A stretch of 15,749 nt of DNA from Planctomycetales bacterium (GTDB lineage Bacteria > Planctomycetota > SBBH01). The DNA lies in contig SBBH01000128.1 of the NCBI GenBank assembly GCA_005239795.1, positions 1 through 15,749 of the forward strand. Direction: 5' to 3'. This document shows, piece by piece, positions 1-7,412 of this stretch; positions within the stretch are counted from its first letter, which is position 1; each line of letters starts with the position of its first letter. A model generated the notes under the pieces. That model saw nothing but the letters and a program-made list of their open reading frames with translations, was not told the DNA's origin and searched no databases. The position numbers and the translations under genes were made by a program.

Positions 1-1710
1 GAGCTGTGTCAGGCCGAAATGGTCCGCGTCCACGACAACGAGGACCGTGGCGTTCGGGACGTCGATCCCCACTTCCACCAGGGTCGTGGCGACCAAGACC
101 TGAAGATCGCCGCTGGCAAACGCCGCGAGGGTCTCCGATTTGCGTTCCGGCGCAAGCCTTCCGTGAAGAAGCCCGACGGAGGCGAAGCGGAATGCCCCTT
201 CCAAGAGCTTCCGGTGAAGCGTGATCACTCCCTTCGGATTTTCCCCGATGGAAGGACAGATCACATAGGCCTGGCGTCCTTCCCGGACGAGCGCGACGAT
301 CTCGTCGAACGCGGCCCGGCGCGATGCGGCGTCGACCCGAACGGTTCGGACCGGCGCGCGGCCGGGAAGAACTCCGGTGAGGACCGTCCGGGAGATCCCG
401 CCGTAGAGGATCATCGACAAGCTCCGCGGGATCGGTGTCGCCGTCATTGCCAGGAGATGAGGGGCGTGCGCCTGCGCCCTCCCCGCCGCAGCGGCGCGCT
501 GGCGCACCCCGAAGCGATGTTGCTCGTCCACCACCACGAGGCCGCATTGCGCAAGAAAGCCCGGTTCGGCGAGGAGCGCCTGCGTGCCGATGGCGATTTC
601 AGGGGGATCGGAAAACACTCTCTCCCGTGACGCCCCCGCGACCAGCCGCACCGGGACACGCGAGCCGACCAGGATTGACCGGAACCGCGCAGCGTGCTGT
701 TCGGCCAGGATCTGCGTGGGGGCGAGGATGGCCGCTGGAAATCCCCGCGCGACCGACGCCAGGCAGAGATAACAGGCCACAGATGTTTTGCCGGACCCGA
801 CATCCCCCTGGAGCAGGCGGCGCATCGGACGGGTACGGGCCAAGTCTTTCGCGATCTCGGCGACGGCGCGTTCCTGGCCGATTGTCAGCGCGAAGGGGAG
901 CTGGGAACGGATCTCCCGGTCGAGCGCCGCGTCGATTTCGATCGGCCGCGCCTGAAGTGGCTTCTCGCGCGACGCCGGCCAGAAGGCCGCCTGAAATTGA
1001 AAAAGAAATGCCTCGCGGAAGGCGAGCGCCCGTCGGGCTGCCGCGCCGGCGGCGCGCGAAACGGGAAAATGAAGATCCTCCAGAGATTGCCGGACAGGAG
1101 GAAGCCGCCGGGCCCGGGAGATGCCGGCGGGGATCCAGTCGGGGACGCCGTCCTTCCCGAGATGCGCCAACGCTGCGCGGACGGCCCGCCGCAAGATCCT
1201 TTGGGAAAGCCCCGCCGTGGCATGGTAGACCGGCATCAGACGCCCGGCGCGGACCTCGGCTTCCTCCAGCGCGTCCGCCCGCTCGACCTCGGGGCTCTCC
1301 ATCACGGAGGTCCGTGCGGGACCCGCGGCGACTTTGCCGATCAAGAAATACTCCACGTCGATCGCGAAGGCGCGCGCCCGGTACGGGGCGTTGAACCAGA
1401 CCGCCTTCAGAGTCCCGGTCCCGTCGGAGAACGTCGCTTCGACGATGTTCCGCAGTTTTCCTTGCCTCAACCATCGGACGCGCGTGCGCAAAAAACGGGC
1501 TCGGACGATCGTCTCCCGGTCGGGGCGGCACTCGGCGATCCGAGCGGCGCGGAAAAAATCCCGATGCGCGCGGGGGGTGTTCCAAAGGAGATCGGCGACG
1601 GTCCCGATCCCGAGCCGTGCGAGTTTTTTGGCCGTCGCCGGGCCGATCCCCGGAAGCATCCGGACGGGAGATCCCCACGACAGCGGGACAGATGGGCGCG
1701 GTGCGCTCAC
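1..1710 (-). CDS. recG: ATP-dependent DNA helicase RecG, 3' end cut by the window edge
   Basis: RecG remodels stalled replication forks and branch-migrates Holliday junctions. The frame is open from a GTG at 1710 to the left window edge, giving 570 codons of a protein usually near 690 residues, so the end of the second helicase domain is missing. Seen in order: an N-terminal helix-hairpin-helix-like segment (MLPGIGPATAKKL, about residues 18-30), the wedge/OB region, Walker A GDVGSGKT at residues 302-309 (nt 784-807), the DEQH box at 395-398 (nt 517-528), then TATPIPRS of motif III. The last visible residues, DADHFGLTQL, precede the conserved HQLRGRVGR motif in RecG. The GTG start overlaps the der TGA stop by 4 nt (GTGA), so translation is probably coupled to der. 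A 359-codon open frame inside it (599-1678) is a shadow. Family assignment is secure; only the exact start is uncertain. Confidence 0.95.
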   Translation of the reverse strand, partial: MSAPRPSVPLSWGSPVRMLPGIGPATAKKLARLGIGTVADLLWNTPRAHRDFFRAARIAECRPDRETIVRARFLRTRVRWLRQGKLRNIVEATFSDGTGTLKAVWFNAPYRARAFAIDVEYFLIGKVAAGPARTSVMESPEVERADALEEAEVRAGRLMPVYHATAGLSQRILRRAVRAALAHLGKDGVPDWIPAGISRARRLPPVRQSLEDLHFPVSRAAGAAARRALAFREAFLFQFQAAFWPASREKPLQARPIEIDAALDREIRSQLPFALTIGQERAVAEIAKDLARTRPMRRLLQGDVGSGKTSVACYLCLASVARGFPAAILAPTQILAEQHAARFRSILVGSRVPVRLVAGASRERVFSDPPEIAIGTQALLAEPGFLAQCGLVVVDEQHRFGVRQRAAAAGRAQAHAPHLLAMTATPIPRSLSMILYGGISRTVLTGVLPGRAPVRTVRVDAASRRAAFDEIVALVREGRQAYVICPSIGENPKGVITLHRKLLEGAFRFASVGLLHGRLAPERKSETLAAFASGDLQVLVATTLVEVGIDVPNATVLVVVDADHFGLTQL

Positions 1711-3044
1711 CGGTGCTTTTTGGAACGGGGGCCCTTCGCCCCGACGGGCTTCACGAGGATCGGGATCTCCCCCCAGGGGTTCCCTTTCTCCTTCCGGATC
1801 GCCCTGGCGAGCATCCAGAGGTCGGCGGGGCGCCACAACGCGGGATCGTTCGTGTGGATCTGGATCCGGATCGGGTTGACGCCGACTTGCCGGACGCCGT
1901 TCACGGCGGGGCGCCGGCCGTGGCGGCGCGCGCCGGGAGGCTGGCGTTCTACGGCTCGCTCGACCGCCCGGCTCAGCGCCGCCGGGTCCCACCAGACGAG
2001 GGCGCGCCGGCCCAGCTCCCAGACGAGCTCCATCGTCTCGTTCACGCTGATCTGCGCCAAGCCGCTCGTGAAAACGACCGGGGAGCCCGAGAGCTCCGGA
2101 AAGCGGTCTTCGATGTAGCGCATGAAAGACTCCTGCTTTTCGGAAGGCACGAGATCCCATTTGTTGACGCCCAAGACCACGGGCTTGGCGAGTTTGACGA
2201 CCTCGCCGGCCAATCTCCGGTCGACGCGGCTCACTTCTTCTCGGGCGTCCACGAGAAAAAGCACGGCGTCGGCCCCCTCAACCGCCTGCAGGGCGCGCGC
2301 CTGGGCGTAGAAATCAATTGAATCCTGAACGGCGCGGGTTTTTCGGAGGCCCGCCGTGTCCACGAGGGTAAACGCGCGGTTCTGCCGCACGATTGTCACG
2401 TCAACGGCGTCGCGGGTCGTCCCAGGCGCGTCGCTCGTGATCATGCGGGGCTCTCTTAGGAAAGCGTTGACCCAGGTGGATTTTCCGACGTTCGGCCGCC
2501 CCACGACGGCGATCCGGATGCGCCGCGCAGGGATGGCCTCCGGGCGCACAGCCGGGACCCCCGCCGCGATGCGCCGCACCAGATCGGCCACTCCCTGCCC
2601 CGTCGTGGCTGAGACGGCGGCGATGTCCGAAAATCCCATTTTTGCGAATTCCCCGGTCAGCGGCTCCTGGCGCGGCGTGTCGACCTTGTTGACGACGAGC
2701 AACGTCGGGCGCCCCGCCTCGCGCAATCGCTGCGCACATTCAATGTCGAGGGGGAGGCACCCGGCGCGCGCGTCGACGACGAGAAGCACGAGCGCAGCTT
2801 GCGTCACCGCCTGGGTCGCCTGGGCCTCGACCGCCTCGACCAGGGGATCGCCCGTCTGACCCATCCCGCCGGTGTCGACGAGCTCGACCGTCTTTCCCGC
2901 CAACTCGCAGACGGCGCCCACGCGGTCGCGCGTCACGCCGGGCGTGGGATCCTCGATCGACACGCGCCGGCCGACGAGGCGGTTGAAAAGGCTCGATTTG
3001 CCGACATTCACGCGGCCGACCAAGGGGACGACAGGGAGCGGCAT
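1707..3044 (-). CDS. der: Ribosome-associated double GTPase Der (EngA)
   Basis: Der is an essential tandem GTPase acting in 50S subunit assembly. The 445-residue product has two complete G domains and a KH-like C-terminal domain (about 355-433), the normal architecture and length. G domain 1: P-loop GRVNVGKSS at 10-18, DTGG at 57-60, NKVD at 119-122, SAT at 145-147. G domain 2: GRPNVGKST at 182-190, DTAG at 229-232, NKWD at 294-297. The first P-loop has Val where GRPNVGKS is usual. I start it at the ATG at 3044 because the protein then begins MPLPVVPLVGR, directly at the first beta strand as family members do. The frame stays open upstream to a GTG at 3125, but those 27 residues are encoded by a heptamer repeat array. 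No Shine-Dalgarno is visible before the ATG (CCTTCCTCC precedes it). Its stop overlaps recG. Confidence 0.95.
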   Translation of the reverse strand: MPLPVVPLVGRVNVGKSSLFNRLVGRRVSIEDPTPGVTRDRVGAVCELAGKTVELVDTGGMGQTGDPLVEAVEAQATQAVTQAALVLLVVDARAGCLPLDIECAQRLREAGRPTLLVVNKVDTPRQEPLTGEFAKMGFSDIAAVSATTGQGVADLVRRIAAGVPAVRPEAIPARRIRIAVVGRPNVGKSTWVNAFLREPRMITSDAPGTTRDAVDVTIVRQNRAFTLVDTAGLRKTRAVQDSIDFYAQARALQAVEGADAVLFLVDAREEVSRVDRRLAGEVVKLAKPVVLGVNKWDLVPSEKQESFMRYIEDRFPELSGSPVVFTSGLAQISVNETMELVWELGRRALVWWDPAALSRAVERAVERQPPGARRHGRRPAVNGVRQVGVNPIRIQIHTNDPALWRPADLWMLARAIRKEKGNPWGEIPILVKPVGAKGPRSKKHR

Positions 3045-3064
3045 GGAGGAAGGATACCGATTCC

Positions 3065-3120
3065 TTCGTGGATCGTGGTTCGTGAATCGTGGATCGGAAT
3101 ACGAATCACGAACGACAATC
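3065..3120. repeat. Heptamer tandem array with inverted second half, upstream of der
   Basis: Read on the plus strand in 7-nt units: ttcgtgg, atcgtgg, ttcgtga, atcgtgg, atcggaa, tacgaat, cacgaac, gacaatc. The first four follow WTCGTGR. The sixth and seventh are the same motif inverted (their complement reads GTTCGTG ATTCGTA). This creates an inverted repeat: GTTCGTGAATCGT (3078-3090), a 10-nt loop, and ACGAATCACGAAC (3101-3113), which pair at 12 of 13 positions. It fills most of the 150-nt gap between the membrane-protein gene and der. Its der-proximal edge is about 20 nt from the ATG. It is followed by no T-run, so it is not a typical intrinsic terminator. Function unknown. Confidence 0.85.
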
Positions 3121-3194
3121 AACACCGCGATCGCCGGTAGGGCCGAAAACGGAGCGGCCGCCTGGAGGTGGTGTCTTGCGTAACTGGAAAAGAT

Positions 3195-4517
3195 CTAGGC
3201 CTTCTTGGCCGACGGCGCCCCTTCGGACGGCCCGGGCTCAACTTCCCCCTCTGATTCTTCCTCGTAGACCTCCGTCATCCCCGTCCCGTCGACTGCGCGG
3301 CGCAGGCCGAAATAGATCACGGACCAGGACGACAGGAGGAAGCTCGCGATATAACTCACCGCGAAGCCGAGGAGGACAAACATCATCCCGGAGAGGATCC
3401 ATCCAAAAAAACGATCGGCCGGATCTGCGGGGAACGGCGCCCCCGGGCCGATCCCTACGACCGACAGCGTCGCGCGTATATAGTTGCCGAATCCTGTGAA
3501 CGCCGAGCCCATTCCCGCTCCGCCCGTTGCCATGGCCAGGCAGGAAAACGCGCAGGAAAATCCCATCACGAAGAGGACGCACGGCACGGCATAAAGGAGC
3601 GCGATCGCGTGGCTCGCGAGATAGCGCCAGGGGCGTGCGAAGACGTAGCTGAAGGCGCGGCTGACGGCGTCGAAAGCGTCGGTCCCCTCGGCCGCCATCG
3701 CCGGAAGCATGAGCGGCCAACCCGCGGCCAAGCCGATCCCCAGAAGCACCATCAGGAATCCCGACAGGAGCGCCAAGGGGAATCCCAGGACGAGCAGAAG
3801 CCCCGCCGCGCCGTGGGCGATCGAATCCAACAGGGGGCTTTGAAGATCCCACAAACGGTTGTCGAAAAGGAAATAGACCCCCCGCAGAAGGAAGCCCGCC
3901 GCGACGTTGCAAAACGCGAAGAAACCGATCCCCAGCGCCACCGCCGTGGGAGCCCAGAAACAAGCTCGGTAGTTTTGCGTCGCATAATCGACCGCCTCAG
4001 CGAGTTCGATCCGCTCGTCCTTGGCGATCTCGACGGCGGCGATCCTGGCGATCGCCCCCCCGAATCCGGCCCACACGAACCAGTACCAGACAAGGCCGAT
4101 CAGAAGGCATCCCCATCCGATGGGCGTGCGGGGCGACACGCAACAGATGGCGCATTCGATGGAACGCCACGGCACCACGAGATCGACGATGTCGGCGGCG
4201 CGCCGGGCCAGCCCCGAGCGGGCCGTGAGAGCCCCCAAGGGGTTGGCGCCGAGGTGTTCGGCCAGGAACGCCTCCAGACGGTCGGCCGCCTGGGCCCACT
4301 GGACATGGTTCAAGGCGTAGGCGAACGTCTCCGAGAGCTTCAGCGTGCCTTGTTTATAGGCCCACTGATCGGCCGCGAAGGTAAAGACCGACAGAATAAG
4401 CCCCAGGCCGATCGCCGAGCCCCCGAGCGCCACGAACGCCAGCGACATCTTCCGGGGATCGAGCGCGATCCGAAAGGTATGGAACAGATCCCTGAAACCA
4501 CCGCTCAGCTGGCGCAT
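3195..4517 (-). CDS. Multi-pass membrane protein, planctomycete-type, function unknown
   Basis: A 440-residue integral membrane protein that I cannot assign a function. Hydrophobic segments lie at about 25-48, 131-157, 187-213, 238-270 (long, perhaps two passes), 300-327 and 370-402. The tail after about 415 is acidic and then lysine-ending (EEESEGEVEPGP), probably cytoplasmic. The best landmark is the 267-300 stretch beginning WPLMLPAMAAEGTDAFDA and continuing through SRAFSYVFARPWRYL. I recall this pattern in uncharacterised planctomycete membrane proteins, where it suggests a structural core rather than an enzyme site. The cysteine-rich stretch at 122-127 (CAICCV) is notable. The ATG at 4517 is well supported by AAGGAG with a 5-nt spacer. 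It lies 117 nt after the FmdB-like gene and 150 nt before der, so it may be the last gene of the dnaJ unit or have its own transcript. Reality of the gene is secure; role is open. Confidence 0.85.
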   Translation of the reverse strand: MRQLSGGFRDLFHTFRIALDPRKMSLAFVALGGSAIGLGLILSVFTFAADQWAYKQGTLKLSETFAYALNHVQWAQAADRLEAFLAEHLGANPLGALTARSGLARRAADIVDLVVPWRSIECAICCVSPRTPIGWGCLLIGLVWYWFVWAGFGGAIARIAAVEIAKDERIELAEAVDYATQNYRACFWAPTAVALGIGFFAFCNVAAGFLLRGVYFLFDNRLWDLQSPLLDSIAHGAAGLLLVLGFPLALLSGFLMVLLGIGLAAGWPLMLPAMAAEGTDAFDAVSRAFSYVFARPWRYLASHAIALLYAVPCVLFVMGFSCAFSCLAMATGGAGMGSAFTGFGNYIRATLSVVGIGPGAPFPADPADRFFGWILSGMMFVLLGFAVSYIASFLLSSWSVIYFGLRRAVDGTGMTEVYEEESEGEVEPGPSEGAPSAKKA

Positions 4518-4579
4518 CGGATCTCCTTTGTAAAGACCGGCGGGATTCTATGAAGCTCCACAGAGAAGGGCAACAATGA

Positions 4580-4606
4580 GGACGGGTCGCTCGTTTCTTC
4601 CCGTCC
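4580..4606 (-). terminator. Possible weak stem-loop after the FmdB-like gene
   Basis: GGACGGG (4580-4586) and CCCGTCC (4600-4606) form a perfect 7-bp inverted repeat around a 13-nt loop. It sits 28 nt downstream of the FmdB-like stop in the 117-nt gap before the membrane-protein gene. Read on the minus strand, the stem is followed by TCATTGTTG rather than a run of T, so an attenuator or processing hairpin is as likely as a terminator. Apart from this and the downstream gene's ribosome site, the gap 4518-4634 shows nothing recognisable. Confidence 0.3.
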
Positions 4607-4634
4607 CCTGTCGCTCTGCCCCCCACTCACAACA

Positions 4635-4895
4635 TTATTTCTTCGGACTCTTTTCGGCAGGCTTCTTCGCGGCGTCGCCTTCTTTCTTCTTCCGGTCCCC
4701 AGACGATTTCTTATAGTCGGTGATGTAAAAACCGCTTCCTTTGAAGATGAGTCCTCCGCCGGGGCCGATCAGTCGATTCACGCGGCCGACCTGGCAATGG
4801 GGACAGCGGCGCAGCGGATCGGCAGTGATTCCCTGAAACAAGCTGAAATGTTTTCGGCATTTCCGGTTGCGGCACTGGTAATCGTAAGTCGGCAT
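4635..4895 (-). CDS. FmdB-family small zinc-ribbon protein
   Basis: An 86-residue protein of the FmdB type, named from a regulatory protein of formamidase operons; most members have no proven role. The start MPTYDYQC is the family hallmark. The metal-binding cysteines visible are C8 and C13 (spacing CX4C, where CX2C is usual) and C31/C34 (CPHC). The segment at 52-61, KGSGFYITDY, is the second conserved block. The C-terminal 25 residues are lysine-rich and low-complexity (KKPAEKSPKK). The ATG at 4895 is 12 nt after the grpE stop, with TAAGGG about 11 nt upstream, so it is probably co-transcribed with dnaJ-grpE. That context suggests a protein-quality or stress-related role, but this is inference only. 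Confidence 0.9.
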   Translation of the reverse strand: MPTYDYQCRNRKCRKHFSLFQGITADPLRRCPHCQVGRVNRLIGPGGGLIFKGSGFYITDYKKSSGDRKKKEGDAAKKPAEKSPKK

Positions 4896-4907
4896 ACGTG
4901 TTTTCCC

Positions 4908-5549
4908 TTAGGGGGCGGGGGGCTTGGACTCGGGGTTTGCCGCCTTGAGATCCGCATCGGCCAGGATCACGCGCGCCGGGCGCAAAAGCTTCCCCCGCAG
5001 ACGATACCCGGGCGCCACCACCGCGATCACCTGGTCTTTCGGGACGCCGGGGCGGCGCTCATGCCCCACCGCTTCGTGCTCCTCTGGATTGAACGGCTTG
5101 CCCAGTGCTTCGATCTCTTCGGCACCGCAGTCGCGCAAGGCTTTTTGAAACCCCTTCCAGACAAGCGCCAGGCCTTCCCGCAAGGCCGCGCTGTCGGCAC
5201 CGGGCGCCGGGGGGGGAGCCTCGCCCGGCCGCGAAACCGGGGACAAAAAAAGAAGAAGCAACCGCCCCAGATCATCGAGGGGCCCCCAAAACGCCCACAA
5301 GATTTGACGCGTCTTCTCAAGCTCTACCTCGGCCCGTTCGCGGTCGATCCGCTTGGCGAGATTCTGATAGTCCGCCAAGGCCCGGAGCATCTTCGCGTGG
5401 AACGCGTCGCGCTCACCGGCCTTCTCCGTCAAAACGGCGATCTCCTCGGGCGTCGGGACGCCAGGCGCCTCCGTGGTGGGGGCCGGCGGCGTTCCCTCCC
5501 GGCCCTGCTTCTCGTCCTCCTGGCGCGGCGCGGCATTCATGGCATTCAC
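4908..5549 (-). CDS. grpE: GrpE, nucleotide exchange factor for DnaK
   Basis: GrpE releases ADP from DnaK and resets the Hsp70 cycle. The 213-residue product has a disordered acidic/proline N-terminus (1-35), a long coiled-coil helix (about 36-83, including LADYQNLAKRIDRERAEVE), a short four-helix-bundle region (about 84-150) and the C-terminal beta-wing (FNPEEHEAVGHE, then GYRLRGKLLRPARVILAD at 181-198). A hydrophobic LLLLFL run and a proline/alanine linker (about 97-119) sit between helix and bundle. Such linkers vary in this family. The GTG at 5549 overlaps the dnaJ TGA by 4 nt (GTGA); an in-frame ATG at 5540 is an equally acceptable start, three residues shorter. It is the second gene of the dnaJ-grpE-fmdB unit. 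The partner dnaK is not in the window. Confidence 0.93.
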   Translation of the reverse strand: MNAMNAAPRQEDEKQGREGTPPAPTTEAPGVPTPEEIAVLTEKAGERDAFHAKMLRALADYQNLAKRIDRERAEVELEKTRQILWAFWGPLDDLGRLLLLFLSPVSRPGEAPPPAPGADSAALREGLALVWKGFQKALRDCGAEEIEALGKPFNPEEHEAVGHERRPGVPKDQVIAVVAPGYRLRGKLLRPARVILADADLKAANPESKPPAP

Positions 5550-6664
5550 TCAAAATACCGGCGCAGGCGGTCCAGGAACCCCTTGCGCAAGGGGCCGATG
5601 TTGCGTTCCTCGGTCTTTGCGAACTCCGCCAAAAGCTTTTCCTGCTCGGCCGTCAGCTTCTTGGGGACTTCCACGAGAATCTCCACGAGCTGGTCCCCGC
5701 GGCCATACCCGTGGACGCTGGGGAATCCCATCCCCCGCAACCTGAACATTTGGGAGGGTTGGGTCCCTGGCGGGATCTTCATGCGGGTGGTCTTTCCCGC
5801 CAACGACGGCACATCGATCTGGGCCCCCAGGGCCGCCTGCGAGAACGGGATCGGCACCTGACAGAAAACATCGTCATCCCGGCGCTCAAAAAAGGGATCG
5901 CCTTTGACGCGGACGATCACGAAGAGATCGCCGGGGGGGGAGCCGTTCGCGCCCGCCTCCCCCTGGCCCGCCAGGCGCAGACGGGTGCCGTCCTCGACGC
6001 CGGCTGGGATCTTGACCTCGATCGTCTCCTCGCGGCGGACGCGCCCCTGGCCGTGGCAATGCGCGCAAGGGGCGGCGATGGTGGATCCCGCACCGCGGCA
6101 CTTGGGGCACGGCATCCGGATCGAGAGGAACTCCCGCACTTGCAGGATCTCGCCTCGGCCTCCGCAGGATTTGCAGGGGGTGGGCGCGGTCCCCGCCCGA
6201 GCTCCCGAGCCGCGGCACTCCCCGCACACGGCGGTCCGGTCGATCCGGATCGTCCGCGTCGTGTCCGCCAGGGCGTCGCGGAAATCGATTTTCACCTCGC
6301 ATTGCAAATGCGCGCCTCGGCGCATGCGCCGCGAAGAGCCGCCGAAGAGTCCGTCGAAAAGCGAATCCCCTCCGAAAACGTCCCCGAACGCCTCGAAGAT
6401 ATCCTCGAACGAATGGAATTCGCGCCCCGCGAACCCCTGCAGGCCCTCGTGCCCCATCTGGTCATAGCGCTTGCGCTTCTCGGGATCCCTCAGAATGTCG
6501 TACGCCTCGGCTGCTTCCTTGAAGCGCACCTCGGCTTCTGAGTTCCCCGGGTTTCGGTCCGGGTGGTACTTCATGGCCACCTTGTGGTAAGCCTTCCGGA
6601 TCTCTTCCGGCGCGGCGTCGCGTTTCACGCCCAGAATTTCGTAATAGTCTTTCTTCCCCACCAC
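5546..6664 (-). CDS. dnaJ: DnaJ (Hsp40) co-chaperone
   Basis: DnaJ binds unfolded protein and stimulates the DnaK ATPase. With the start chosen here it has 372 residues, the usual size. The J domain spans about 5-70 with HPD at 34-36. A short Gly/Phe region follows (about 79-110). The zinc domain has all four CXXCXGXG repeats: CGECRGSG (147-154), CKSCGGRG (164-171), CPKCRGAG (186-193) and CAHCHGQG (200-207). Two beta-sandwich substrate-binding domains complete it. The start is the GTG at 6664: GAGGAG lies 6 nt upstream, the protein then begins VVGKKDYYEILGV as the family does, and a promoter lies just upstream. A frame-open ATG at 6745 would add 27 unconserved residues and lie upstream of that promoter. 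First gene of a dnaJ-grpE-fmdB unit. Confidence 0.96.
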   Translation of the reverse strand: MVGKKDYYEILGVKRDAAPEEIRKAYHKVAMKYHPDRNPGNSEAEVRFKEAAEAYDILRDPEKRKRYDQMGHEGLQGFAGREFHSFEDIFEAFGDVFGGDSLFDGLFGGSSRRMRRGAHLQCEVKIDFRDALADTTRTIRIDRTAVCGECRGSGARAGTAPTPCKSCGGRGEILQVREFLSIRMPCPKCRGAGSTIAAPCAHCHGQGRVRREETIEVKIPAGVEDGTRLRLAGQGEAGANGSPPGDLFVIVRVKGDPFFERRDDDVFCQVPIPFSQAALGAQIDVPSLAGKTTRMKIPPGTQPSQMFRLRGMGFPSVHGYGRGDQLVEILVEVPKKLTAEQEKLLAEFAKTEERNIGPLRKGFLDRLRRYFE

Positions 6665-6697
6665 GGAAAACTCCTCGTTGACGTAGGACAACCCTTC

Positions 6698-6726
6698 CTT
6701 ATAGGATGGCCCTCCGCGTTTTTCAA
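6698..6726 (-). promoter_or_regulatory. Sigma-70-type promoter for dnaJ-grpE-fmdB
   Basis: On the minus strand TTGAAA (complement of 6721-6726) and TATAAG (complement of 6698-6703) are separated by exactly 17 nt. That is 5/6 matches to each consensus box at ideal spacing. Transcription would begin near 6691, giving a leader of about 27 nt that carries GAGGAG before the GTG at 6664. No CIRCE inverted repeat (TTAGCACTC-type) is visible in 6665-6775, so HrcA control is not supported by this sequence. Housekeeping sigma control is inferred. Confidence 0.65.
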
Positions 6727-6775
6727 GCGAAAGTAAGGGGGACATAACCCATTAAGGAGAATAGAGTTTGGCGCA

Positions 6776-7363
6776 ATGTATGAAGGATGTCGATGGATTG
6801 CCCGATTCACTCTCCTTATGCTGTTCGGTCTTCGTGCCCACGGACGGCGAAACGTTCCCCGCGAAGGGGGGGTGATTCTCGCAGCCAACCACGCCAGCTT
6901 TCTTGATCCGATCGCCGTCGGGTGCGCTCTGGGACGGCCCGCTGACTTCCTGGCGCGTCAAACGCTGTTCGACGTGCCAGGATTGGGGTTTCTCCTTTCG
7001 CGCATCCGAGTCCATCCCGTGAAGCGCGGGGAAGGGGACGTGCGGGCGATGCGCCGGGCGATCGCGCTGGTGAAGCAGGGGGCTTGTCTTCTCGTTTTTC
7101 CCGAAGGGACGCGCACGTCCGACGGACAGATCCAGGCGCTCCGCGCCGGGGTGGGGATCCTGGCGCGCCACACGGAGGCTCCTGTCGTCCCGACCTGGAT
7201 CGAAGGAAGTTTTAAGGCGTGGCCGCGGTCGCGGGCCTTTCCGGTTCCTGAGCCCGTGACTGTCTGGTTTGAAGAGGCGATCCCCCCCGGCGGGGAGCCG
7301 GAGAGGATCGCTGCGGCCGTGCGGGACGCCTGGGAGCACCGGCAACAAGCGCTTCGGGTTTGA
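6776..7363 (+). CDS. plsC: 1-acyl-sn-glycerol-3-phosphate acyltransferase (PlsC type)
   Basis: PlsC-type enzymes acylate lysophosphatidic acid to phosphatidic acid at the inner membrane in phospholipid synthesis. The 195-residue product has the acyltransferase blocks in order: NHASFLD (38-44, the HX4D catalytic motif with H39 and D44), VHPVKRG near 79-85, FPEGTR at 108-113, and VVPTWIEGS near 137-145. The N-terminal hydrophobic stretch (about 7-20) could be a membrane anchor. The ATG at 6776 has AAGGAGA about 15 nt upstream, longer than ideal, but no better in-frame start exists. The gene is divergent from dnaJ across a 111-nt gap and 46 nt ahead of rpsA. A plsC-rpsA pairing recalls the cmk-plsC-rpsA arrangement of many bacteria, although cmk is absent here. 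Substrate specificity could differ from classical PlsC. Confidence 0.9.
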   Translation: MYEGCRWIARFTLLMLFGLRAHGRRNVPREGGVILAANHASFLDPIAVGCALGRPADFLARQTLFDVPGLGFLLSRIRVHPVKRGEGDVRAMRRAIALVKQGACLLVFPEGTRTSDGQIQALRAGVGILARHTEAPVVPTWIEGSFKAWPRSRAFPVPEPVTVWFEEAIPPGGEPERIAAAVRDAWEHRQQALRV

Positions 7364-7397
7364 TGGGCCCGAGCCGCTTGAAACGGTCTGCTTGGAG

Positions 7398-7412
7398 AAA
7401 GGAGCTTTTGTG
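7398..7412 (+). promoter_or_regulatory. Ribosome binding site that fixes the rpsA start
   Basis: AAAGGAG is followed by CTTTT and then GTG at 7410-7412, near-ideal spacing. It decides between this GTG, two downstream ATG codons and a long upstream open frame that overlaps plsC. Confidence 0.75.

Noticed and set aside
599..1678. 359-codon open frame on the minus strand
   Set aside because: It overlaps recG in another frame on the same strand; its Arg/Pro/Gly-rich product shows no motifs, while the recG frame carries all helicase motifs.
694..2118. 474-codon open frame on the plus strand
   Set aside because: It is antisense to recG and der, with arginine-rich composition typical of shadow frames in high-GC DNA.
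3042..3125. 27-residue N-terminal extension of Der from a GTG at 3125
   Set aside because: The extra residues are encoded by the heptamer array, and the family starts at the first G-domain strand.
5105..6541. 478-codon open frame on the plus strand
   Set aside because: It is antisense to grpE and dnaJ, which are secure; no domain is recognisable.
6665..6775. CIRCE/HrcA operator upstream of dnaJ
   Set aside because: No TTAGCACTC-N9-GAGTGCTAA-type inverted repeat is present.
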